NCBI RefSeq assembly: GCF_964204865.1
Contig: NC_135259.1
Coordinates: 12,968,974-13,032,973, forward strand
Length of the DNA stretch: 64,000 nucleotides
From: Styela clava
Lineage: Eukaryota > Chordata > Ascidiacea > Stolidobranchia > Styelidae
Reading direction: 5' to 3'
A model generated the notes under the pieces. That model ran no database searches, was not told the DNA's origin, and was given only the letters and a program-made list of their open reading frames with translations. Numbering within the stretch: the first letter of the stretch is position 1; each line of letters starts with the position of its first letter. Positions 12,715 through 24,700 of the stretch are shown one piece after another. Made by a program: the position numbers and the translations under genes.

Positions 12715-15700
12715 ATGGATGAAGGATATTTTATTGGATTACTTAATCAAGATGATATATCCTCAGAATTCATGTTTGGTAAGTATAATTAACGTTAAGA
12801 AGATAATACATTTTCATTAAATTTGGTCTAGGTATTGGAGTAGCATATTGCAGCATTACGACAATCTACTGCGAATCGGGTCTTATGTAGTTTCGTACCT
12901 AACATACCGCACTTCTAGTCGGCGTAGCATGACAATTTTTTCACGTATCAATCCCAACCCCCACCTGACTACACCATCCAAAAACTACATCATTACGAGG
13001 TCACAGTGACGTAATATAGCCCTTCAAACTATATGAACTGCCATCCAAGACCAGTACGGTACGGCACACTATACAAATCGGGTGACCTTGTCTCGCTTCA
13101 GAGAAATTCATTTTACAGATGATCAGACACTCCTGCTTTGGCAGTTATCTGGACTAGGGATGTAGGTTTCGAATATTGTTTTTTCGAATCGAATTTCGAA
13201 TCACAATGTTCCGATTCGAATATTTCCGAATCTGATTCTATTTAGTATATCATCATATTATTGTTAACTCTCTTCAAATTTGGAAGAAATAGAGTATATA
13301 TTTTGATATCATAACAAAAATGATCTTAAAGAATTGAGAAAGTTACTAGAAAAACACACTGAATGGATGTAACAACTACCAAATAAATTTATTTTTTGTT
13401 ACATAAAGGTATACTCAGTTACTAATTTTATTCACATACAATTATGTTTGCAAATATTACCGGGTGTACAGCGATTGTTTCTTCTGAAATTGACTTTCAA
13501 AATTCATCCAAATGTTAAACGCTAGTTAGTACCTAAGTACGTAGGCGCCATGATTTTGAAAGAATCAATCAATCAATCAATTTTATTTGGTCACTCTGAT
13601 ACAAACAAAGCACAAAACAACAACAAAGGGACAAACAAAATACAGAGGACCTGGAGGACGGGCATAACTTAATAATAAAGTTAAATACGTACAAGAACGT
13701 GCCCGTCCCCCAAAAACAGTCAGAACACAATAAAAAAAACAAAAACACGATGTGACATCGAGCAATATCTTATAAATTCAAATTAAAATGTGAGACGTGT
13801 ATGTGCTTTTCCTATAGATGAGCTTTGCTGATGTTGATATTACGCGATACAGATACCGAAACATATAACGCGTAGCATTCACTAGTCTTTTCCAGCTGAC
13901 ACGTCCAGCTGAGAAGTAATGATAACGAGGGAAGCATCGTAAACATGTTTTTTAATAAGATATAAAGCAATGATGTTTTATTATAATAATGTTATGTAGA
14001 TAATTTGAAGAAACGTTTAAAATATTTGTGAAACTTTGTAACATTTTAAGTAGTCGAACAAAATTGAGCGAAACCATTGGTCCCTCGAAAGCTGCTACAA
14101 ACATGAAATATAACGACTCTGGGAGTGCCACGGCTTTGGAAAAGTCAGCGCCGCTGTGTCGTGCAATTGCCTTGTGTTGTCTATTAATTTTTTTTTAAAT
14201 AGAATCAAGCCCCTTTTCCTTAATTTGCTTCGAATCGATTCCAATTGATGTTGATTCGAATCGATTCGGAATTCTGAATCTTACAATCCCTAGTCTGGAC
14301 ATTGCTGTCCCTCAATACCGGTAATAATATAGTAAAATGAAGTTGCGCAAAATACTACAAAAAAGCGCAATCTAGTAACGTCATCATTGATTTCCTAGGG
14401 AAAAAATAATCCGATTTACCGAAGGAAAATTTTTTTTACAGTAGCATTAGAGAGTTTTTAGCAAAAAACGGCATTTGGGTCATGTGACAGCTGCGATTAA
14501 TTTGGATTATTATTGAGACAAGCATGGCGCGATATGAAGCATCTGACGTGGTCCCAGACGCCCCTCGTTTGTGAGACACATAGAGTGTTTGTTTCATTGT
14601 GCCAAATGGAGGGAAATTCTTGGAATTTGGATAGTTTGCTGTACTGAAGACGTGCAAACGAGCACTCGAACTCTTAACAGTTATTTTGCTCTTCGCAACG
14701 ATTCCAATAGGAGAGAGATTGATAACGTCAATCAGTTCTTTATCGTAGGCGCCAATGCCATTTCGTGCGATTGTACGTATATTTGGCAAGATCTATGACG
14801 TGATTGTGATGTCGTAGTGACGTAATTTTTGGATAGCATAGTCAGATGGGGGTTAGGATTAACATATCAAAAAATTGTTATGCTACGCCCACTAGAAGTA
14901 CGTTAGGTACGAAACTACACGAGACCCCTGCGAATCTGCCAGTATTTTTGTGGTTGAGGATTACCGGTAGTAATGGTATTGCTGACAGCATCAGGCAGAT
15001 TTTGGTGTGGTATTTTATATCAGTATGTTTAGTTGCTTGGTTTATGGTAATCTCTTAGTCATGCATCTGGAACAAGCACCGTACTGCCGTACCGTAGAAG
15101 TGCCTAACTTCGGACAAAACTACCATATTTTCATCAATAACTCGACCATTTATTGTTACATCCTTCTTTCGGTATTTTTATTATATCAGATTATAATAAC
15201 ACATTAGTCATTCCAATCAGGAAATACATACGTAAAGTTATCTGATGCAAACCGTTTCAATCTACAATGAAATATTTTAACGGGCTTGTATTGTAAGTCT
15301 TTGAAATATTAATATTCTCGACAGATAGCTTTGTTGATGTTACGATAGGTCCCAGAATTTTTGTTGGAAATTAAATTAATTTTTCACTTTGAGTGAATAA
15401 AATTCACCCAGGCTGTATTCAATAACTGCCATTTCAAGGCATAAAATAATTGTTAGGTCAGTATACAGTGCCATATGAATGTTTTCGTATATTCGATTTT
15501 TGACCTCGAAAATGATCTACGTGACGTTGACGTAACATTTGACGTAGCGTGAAATCTCAATATTTTTACGGAATTTATAATTCAGAACTTTAGGTTTTAT
15601 TCAAATCTTGTACGACATCTTGCGATCACTCAAATAAATTATATACATTGTTATTGCCCTCTACCGAACGATGGCATTTTGACGATGATAGTTTAAGTAG

Positions 15701-18700
15701 GAACGATGCTCTGTGCCATTGAATACCGGGCAGTCATTTTTCGGCAAAATTTCTGTTTTTTAACCAAATACATAATTATGTAATTTTAATATAACAGCGC
15801 TACCTATAATATAATAATTAAAATTGGCAATTTAAGACGCCTTTTAGTCAAGATATGGCCGTTTGAAATTTTTGTCCGAAGTTAGGGACTGTCTGAAGTT
15901 AGGCACTTTCACGGTACCGGTACAGAAGTAAGAGAGACTCCTATTAGCGCGGCGGTGTGGCTCATTGTGGTAAGCGTAAGGAATATGCTCGCCACCACAC
16001 CCCTGTTTACCCTGCGTGGGTTCACAGGTTCGAATCCCATGCGGAGAAAGTTATGTGATTGCTGCACTACTCGCTGTAGGGTGGTTCACGTAACCACTGG
16101 CCGGTTGTAGCTTCCCCCACCATTAAGTCCATGCTTCCGAAAATAAATAAATACCTACGGTAATCCCATACCCGACCTGGAATGGTAATTGGACGTGAGG
16201 CCGTGGTTCGCCCAATGGTTACATGCTGCATGCACATCATGTGTATATACAGTGATACCTGAGTGTGCCAGCAGTCAAACATAATTCGTTCAGGATTGGT
16301 GTTCGAATGCCGGAAACTTTTTTGCCATGTTAAACAGTGGTAATTATTTTGATTTGTTCTTACACAATCCAAACTACTAACAAGACATGTCCCCAACAAA
16401 CATTGAATAATAGTTTTTAATAATGTACATAATAGAGATCAAACATAATGGAGATGAAATTCAAAAATATTTTGTATTGGGTACTGTACGTTTAAGCAGA
16501 TTACCTTGGGCTTCATGGGATTCGCTTTTTTTGTGTGATGGCTTTATCAAATATTTCGCATCTTGCGGCGGTTCCGCTTTCTCGTTAGCCAGACTGTTTT
16601 CTGTGGCAAGTGCATGCCCAAGTCAGTAAGACACACTTTATAGATCGAGTGACGTTGTTTCGTTTCAGAGAATCAATCCCATTTTGCAGATGAACAGACA
16701 CCCCTCCTTTCGGGGACGTCTGGACATTGTTGGCCCGCAATATTGGTAACTAAAAAGAAGCGCAATCTAAAACCACCACCATTGGATTCGTCTGGAAAAA
16801 ATAATCCGATCTACCTAAGGAAAAAGAAAATACTTCAATTTCATGATTCATTTTAACTTCGTTATACAACAATTTGAACGATGTCATGGATTCACAAAAA
16901 TTTATAAAAATATCGACCCGACTCCTATAAATCGAAACGCATAATTTCTGATTCTCTTTCAAACTAATTATTGTAATTACCCTCCTTTTTGTTACGCACC
17001 ATTATTCTAAAAGGAATCGTCAGGACTATCGATATTATTAAACTAAATAAAAATGGTTCAGAAATACATTGTATCTGTAATTGCATAGATCGATGAAAAA
17101 CGAGAATCAAATTGGCAAAATAATTTAGAGAATATTTTAATCCAATGCCACCTAAGAGGCATTCATTTTACTATGGATTGGTGGTGTCTAGGGGTTGGCA
17201 AAATCGAATATTTTTCTCAAATCGAATAATTCGACAATTTTTACCGAATACCGAATAGTCGAATAACGAATACTTTTTATACACGACGGGAGGTCCAGAA
17301 CGTCGGTCGATACTTCCTTTGGAAATTAATGAAGACATTGAAAAATCGGCTACAAAGCTTTTTTTACTGGTTAATTTCGTCATAATTGCTGATTGTTTTT
17401 GTCAACGTGACCGTTTTTGCGGGGATATATAATCTATATTACCACTCTTTCTGTTTTTTGCAAGTATCAATCATTTCGGGTCGGCGGACATTAAAGTTTA
17501 TATTTCTGGTTTTCACGTCGGCAACAGCTGTTAAAACCATTAAGAATTGATTTTAAAACTCAAATTATTATTATTCTAATTTTTAACCTTTTGCGTTGGT
17601 TCTCATATTACTTATTACTTACTTGTAAATTTACCATCACAAATTAAGTGAATGGTAATAATATTATCGATACCGGGATGCTGATATTTATTATTAAGAC
17701 AATACCGTAATTAACTTTGCTATGCTTTTCTATGGTGTCTATGTTACTTTACAGATAAACCTCGCAATGCTGCGATCGCGTCAATCCTGAATGTTGATTT
17801 AAAATAGTGACTGAATAATTCGGCAATGAGGGCATTTCTGCGTGCCAATATGTTTCTGCGGGTCGAACCCCCTCCCTTTTGGAATAAGTTAAAAACAACG
17901 ACTAATAGGCGCGACTGTCGAATTCGACGAGCCGAATTAGCGCATAAAATTTTATGGCTTCGTCTCCGGATGCCATCAAGTAAAAGCACCATGATTGTGA
18001 CCGAATAACGCGATTTTTGGACCTTTCCCCGACCTTTGTCCCCGTGAAATTCTTCCTATACTTTACCAATGGAAAATTTTCGATGCTTATTTTAAGAGTG
18101 GTTTTGCCAGTTGACCCCTGTAAAATGGAGTATTTTTGTTTCAAACCATCATACTGATTCATAGCATTCAACAATCTCTTTTTAAATGTACCATTAGCAA
18201 TGATAGCCTAGTCTATAACAGTTATTTCTACACTAATTTTTGATTACTGCAATTAAACTGAAATTCCTAAGAAGACAAAGTGATCATTGAATTATTTGAT
18301 ATATTTAAATATCCGAAACGGTCCATTACATTTGAACCCACGTACATTTGAACCCATGACAATTGCACCTGTATGCTATTTATTGCACCTATGGAATTTT
18401 TTTTGTTTCACGGATAGTTGAACCCATACTAACCCTAACCCATGGGTTTTAGCACACGCATATAGATTGAACCCGTGGATATACGCATGGGTTCAAATGT
18501 ACGGTCACCATCCGAAACACAACTAGAAACTAACGAATAGATTTCAAAAACGCGAAAACGAAGTAATGTTTACGACGATGCCTGAAAATCTGTCTGAACG
18601 AGAAAAGTGTCTGAGCGGATGCGGAACTAAGTCACTTTTTACATCTTGCTGATTGGCCAATGTCATGGAGTAAACAAGGAAGTCGATGCTCATCCATTCA

Positions 18701-21700
18701 GTTCGAAATTTCCATTTGAAGCCCTTGTTTCTATCGAATCCTGACATATTCAGTTTCGTTTTCTAAAAACATTTTGTATCACACATAGCAATTTTTAGAA
18801 CATCAGTTCTCCTAGAAACTCTCGTTTTGCGGCATCCGGCCAGACCACCTGTTACAGTCAAACTTGGCAATTACAAATTTCAGGGTGCTCCCGAAGTGTG
18901 TGTACCAAGATGGCGCACAACCTGATCATAGTATGTGTAACAGGTTAGAATTCAGATTGAAACGCAAAGAAAACAAATAACACCACAATGCAAAGACGAT
19001 TTTTCAAATTTGTCGCTTTTGTCTGTTAGCGCTCGTTGTAGGTGAATTCTCGTGTCCAAGTGAAGCGGCGCAGATCACGTGGTACCTGATATTTGAATAG
19101 TAATATATTAAATAATTTAATATTAGATTCGCTATTCGTTATTCGAATATTTTGCCCAGCCCTAGTGGTGTCTAGAGTTAAATAAAAACCGACAAGTTAG
19201 ATAATATTGAACGATCTGGAAGTTTCAATTATGGAAAAAAACGAAGATGATAATGATATTATGTTCAGTTGTTATTATTATACGGATGGACAGACTAACG
19301 GACATAAAAAGTTTCGTTCACTATCGATAATAATTTAACTTTTGAAAAAAAGTTTCAATTTCAAACTTTGTTTTGACTTCGTTATACATCAATTTGAACG
19401 ATGTCATGTATTCAAAAAAATTTAAAAAAAATTGACTCCTATAAATCGAAACGCATAATCTTGTAATCCTTCGATTTTCTCCAAAAGTAATTATCGTAGG
19501 CTTATATTGACCGACTTACGTACTACGCACCATTATTTTGATAAGCATACGTTCAGAAATACATCGTGTCTGTATTCGCATAGGCCAGTACAGATCGCTG
19601 AAAAACAAAATTCAAAATAGCATAATTCGAGAGCCACGCTGATGCGTGCATGCATTGAGCTTCCTGTCCACACGAAGCCCCTCGTTTCAATAACGGGCAT
19701 ACATGTTTTAATGTTCTAGTGTGCCGTACTGTAAGTCCACTGGTGCTACCCAAAAAGCCCATTATCAACTAAATCGGCCTGTTTTGAAATGTGAGACTTT
19801 TTCCGCAAACTTATATAAAACTGTTTATTGCGTTTTGTTTGACCTGATTAGTTGACCTTTGACCGGAGCAAAAATACTCATTGCTGTCATTGTTTTGCAT
19901 GAAGAACCGATTGGGATGCTTCGTCTAACAATTTTATACTTAAGTTTTATTCAACCATTCTGTTTCACTACAGCGCTAAGAATCTAGGCTTACAGGTGGC
20001 ATTTTTGGATTTGCACGCCGGGATCTGTGATTGCATCTTGAGAAAATGACAATGAAACCCAGTCTGGCCTGTTAGTCACTGATTTGCGACAATCTTCCTC
20101 CTGCCTAGGAGGTCGTTACCAGAATAAAAGAAGTAGTCCAATAGTCCATGAATGTGATGCATAAAGAGAGATTACTAATTGATATGTATTTTTTTTTCAC
20201 ATTTAATAAAATTCTTATTAAAAAAAGTAATTCGGAGGCGTTTTACGAAACTCTACAAAATAATTCAATGTACTGGTAATATGGTCTTGGCCCAAGTCTG
20301 TCAACCTACATCAGTTATCAATTAAATGCCCACATTTTCCCTCTTGACCATGCTGTAGTTTTGCATTTCATTAAACGCAGTTATTTGTCGCGTATGCGTG
20401 GACTGCGCATAGTGGAGAAGTAGTTGCCGATAAGAAAAACACCATGATTTATGATATATGAACCTGCGAAAAATAAAACAAAACTCTATTTTAGATGTGG
20501 TATATTGATACCCTTTGGAAACTATATCATAGTCCATTATTACCGGTAAACGACATAATACCAATGTTTATTCCCTTAATAAACAGCTGACGCCGAAGAA
20601 TACAATTGGCGATGCTAACAAAATCAGGTTTCAAAAATTGCATGTCTTCATTACCAACTTTTTCGATTTCCCAAAAATTTGAAAAGAGAGGAGATTTTTT
20701 CACATTTTCACAATTTTGTTTTCATGTAACTTTCGAACAATGAATCCTTTGCAGGATGATGCACATTATTTCAGAAAGCTGTTTAGCCCAAGCTGTTAAT
20801 TTAGTTCAAACGATATTCGAAATGTTTTTCAGTGTTACTAAAGTACCGGTAGCTCAGTATTCGGATATGTACATTCCAAGTCTGACATTCGTGCGGTCAC
20901 AGTTTTTGAGTCAGCATGATGCACCCCTAGTCATAGATCACTTTTTCATAGTGGTTATATTTTTGGAATTCGCTTCTGCCACTCTATTTTGTTCTTTTTT
21001 TGTTCCATATGTAGGGACAGTGGTCGTCAATGCCTCGTCATACATAGTGGCAAAAGGGGACATTTACCGTATGCAGTAATTAGGATTCATGTAACTTTGA
21101 AAAACTTTATCTTCATCTGCAAAGCTTGCCTTACTGCAGTAGCGAACATAAACGAGAACAAAATTCGTCCCAAGGCAGAAAATTCCCAATCGTTTTGTTG
21201 ATTACCGCATTTCTCCGTGTATAATACGCACTTTCAAGGCCAAAGTTCAAAAGGGGGTGCGTATAATGCATTGACATAGAGAATATTGAAAAGATATCAA
21301 TCCTTATTTTATGCTTAACTGGCTAATAATTCTCACATATATTAATCTTACGGTAAGTGTTTCAATTTCATTTAGCAAAGTCGTTAGAATCAGATCATGC
21401 TTGTTTCGGTAGTAACATGCCCAATTCAACAAAATTTAGCGGTAGTAAAATTAGCAAGAGTCTTGAACAATTCATTAACTCAAGTGTCCGAAAAAACGGT
21501 GGATTAAAAGTGATAAGTACAACTGTACATCTGTCTTGTCTGGGCCCCCCCCCCCCCCGGTTCTCTCACTCAAATTAGTGGTCGGCGGACAGTCTCCCTT
21601 GGCGTCTGAGAACACGCTCTGACCTCAGCTCTCATCAGCTTTGAAGAGGATATAACCAAATACCAGCATGATGCTTCAATGTCAAATAACTTCACATCAT

Positions 21701-24700
21701 GATTGGTAGACGGTTTCACCGTAAATACATGAAACAACATATTAATTAGGAGATATAGCTAACTTATAGCAGACAGAATGTCTTAACGCTTGCGTGAAAA
21801 AACACCCACAACGCAAGGGGAACAAAAATTCCATGTACGTATTATGCAAGGAGATTGAAAACTTCTCGATATGGATGTCCTAAAATACATTATGTGTATT
21901 ATATGCGGAGAAATACGGTATATTAGTCCATAACCTAGGCTATCACTGGAAAACTTCAATACTCATGAGCTTTCAACAAAGTTTTATCGTCATAAACTAA
22001 AATTGGATACTTTTCGTGAAATATATTGGCATAATGCGGGTTACTTCGTAATTTTTATATATTATTTCTCTGTTAACCCTTATTTATATAATTCATACAA
22101 ATGTTATGTCCGAGTTTTGTGGGGACTTAGAACAGATTAAGGCAGGGGTGTCCAACCTGTATCCGACCGCGATCGACTGAAATCTTCAAAATAGCTTGCA
22201 ATCGACTGATCGGTAATGAGGTCATACACAAAAACAATAATTACTGAATATGCAGATGAACACAGACATGCATACAAAAAATTCCACTAGTGCCAATAAC
22301 CCCGGCATTGTGTTTGAAGTTTTATTGAAATTGACACAAAATTTGTATTTTTCATGTTCCATTTAGGCTGTTAATTTGATTATGTAATTGTACCCGGAGT
22401 AAATGTTTCGTCATTCAAATAAGATTCATTCAAATCATACAATTCAGATATGAACCCCCCTAACTTTTAGTCGTGTTCCAAATTCCTCAGTAAACCTTAC
22501 CAAGTATCCATGCATTATCAAACTAAACAGCAAAATACTAATATCCTCACATGACTACTCAAACTTCAGTATCTACTTAACAATTTTTCGATTCTTTGAT
22601 CGCTTGAAACGAGAAAAAATAGGGCTTTCTGATGCCACCGCTACCAATGCGAATAAAATTTGTCACTAGGGATGGGCAATATAGAATACCGAATCCGGAG
22701 GATTCGAATCCCAAAGTATTCGAATCCAACGGGATCCGATAACAGGATTCGGTTTCCGGCGCCATGCGTCAATTTTTGTATTTCGGGTTTCTAATTTGTC
22801 AATTATAGACGAGCGTTTTTCTCGCGTGGAAATCTCTCTCGTTTAATTAAACTTGCGTCTGCTCGCAAAGAACCCGTAAATCGGTAAACTTCAAACACCG
22901 TAATTTCAATCGGCATATTCAGGACAAGAAGTCGGCAATATAACCTCACGGCGAGGACTCGTTATTGCATCATTTTTGCGTTTTCCTTCTTTGCTATCTA
23001 GCTAGCGTTATTTGTGCCGACTTACTGGTGATATTCCGATAATCTGAATGCAACAATCTTTAATTCTTTACAGACGTGCCTTGCCTCATTTTAAATTAAA
23101 TGATTTTTCGCGACCTACGAGTTTTCCCAAAAAATGATGCACGTAAACCAAAAGCCAGGCGTTAAATGTTATAACATTACTCGCGATTAATTTAGATCAA
23201 ATATTATTTACGAATAATTTTATTATACCATTTTCCGAAACATTTAAATTTCACTCTCAAAAGAATACATATTTTTCGGTCCTTTTCTATCGTTTAAGAT
23301 AGACGCACGTTTGATCGAGTGTCTGTAGTATTTTAGTCGCCAATAAATTTTGAAGAAAGTTGCCGCATCTGGCGAAGATAGTGACGTGATGAATTTGAGT
23401 AGGGCTAAGTCTGGGTAGATAATGATAAATGATAACATTTCAATCGTTCAAGATAGACGCACGTTTGATCGAAAGTCTGTAGTATTTTAGTCGCCGATGA
23501 ATTTTGAAAAAAGTTGCCGCATCTGGCGAAGATAGTGACGTATTGAATTTGAGTAGGGCCAAGTCTGGGTAGATAATGATATGTAACGATAATCGAACGT
23601 ATTGAATTTGAGTAGGGCCAAGTCTGGGTAGATAATGATATGTAACGATAATCATAGAAAATGAGTTTGTCTTTAGATGTTATTACTTAATAACTAAGTA
23701 CGAACTCGCGGCGCATAGGTTGCAGTGGCCACACGCTGGTTCAGCATCTAATTAATTCTCAGCGGGTATGTTTTGGTATACTCGGCAGACTTACATTAAT
23801 AATGATTTAACGCCGTTTCATGGCTATTTTATATTTGTCCGCTTACTATTAAAGTGTGTAAAGCGTGTCTTAATTTAGCATATCAGTATTTAGGGATTAC
23901 ATACATTTGGAACAATTGAAGACAAAAATATTGTAATATTCCTAAATTTTATTGTCCTGGGAACTGCCTGTTTAGTATCAAGTGAAATCCAATGTTCAGG
24001 ACATTTCCAAATAGATAATACATTTATAGTAAGTAATACATTTGCAATTTTTTAACATCTAAATCCAGCAATGATGAAATTCCCACTATTTGAATAAGTA
24101 TGAAAATAGAATAGGATTCGGTATTCTGGATTCGATTTAACTATTCTAGAATATTCTAGAATAGTAAATTATTCTACATTGCCCATCCCTATTTGTCACA
24201 TTACTCTCCGAGTGAGAAATTATTGTAGGATTGTTTGTCAGTCAAGACACACAATATTCGGCACTTCATTTTACACTTGGTCAGCTGCAAAACTTGCATT
24301 GTTACATAATAATATGTTCTATCGGTTATGCCCAGACTCAAAAAACTGTATGTGTGTATATATATCCTATTTTGCGCATGTACAGTACTGTATTCTTGCG
24401 GTAACACATAGCAGGTTCAAGGCAATTTTAGGGTATGTTATTAAATTCGTTTCACATTAGTTACAATTGACTGCCGGAGATGTGGCGATCGACCGGTCGA
24501 TTGCAATCGACGTGTTGCCACCCCCCGTGGATTAAAGCATTTTTAGGTAAAATATGATCCTATTACCGAAATTTTCTACCTGCGTAGCGGTTTTTGGAAC
24601 GATATGATTTCATAAGTTGAGGTTGTACTGTAGTAGTGCCATTTCAAGGCACTAAGTTTTTAGAAAGAATGAGGACTAATAACAGCTGGCAGGTCGAAGT

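Larger units (their letters stand above)
17189..19164. mobile_element. hAT-like non-autonomous element, TAGGGGTTGGCAAA ends (copy 2)
   Basis: Ends TAGGGGTTGGCAAAATCGAA and GAATATTTTGCCCAGCCCTA, with a perfect 8-bp duplication gtggtgtc (17181-17188 and 19165-19172). 1,976 bp. It contains a nested 9-bp-TSD MITE (18320-18509) and half an M1 MITE (18884-18950). Internal sequence is shared in inverse orientation with the element at 6234-7123. No intact transposase. Confidence 0.9.
22143..24529. mobile_element. hAT element, CAGGGGTGTCCAACC start (outer element)
   Basis: Starts CAGGGGTGTCCAACC and ends with a cgatcgacc/ttgcaatcgacgtg zone and ccaccccccgtg. Flanks gattaagg (22135-22142) and gattaaag (24530-24537) match at 7 of 8. 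It is interrupted by the inner element 22667-24191. Its 3' end is also present in the duplicated block at 26024-27315. Confidence 0.82.

Noticed and set aside
14436..14789. 117-codon minus-strand open frame
   Set aside because: Lies inside the long-inverted-repeat element and overlaps another open frame on the + strand; no recognisable domain.
15948..16040. Candidate tRNA gene
   Set aside because: A and B boxes are present, but the acceptor stem does not close and the same long tail recurs at 8305-8624, so it is a SINE.
20756..21079. 107-codon hydrophobic open frame
   Set aside because: Lies inside the large intron and no homology is recognised; AT-rich DNA gives Phe/Ile/Val-rich frames by chance.
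24179..24460. 93-codon open frame repeated near 26251
   Set aside because: Both are part of the duplicated hAT right half; the frames are not kept between the two copies.
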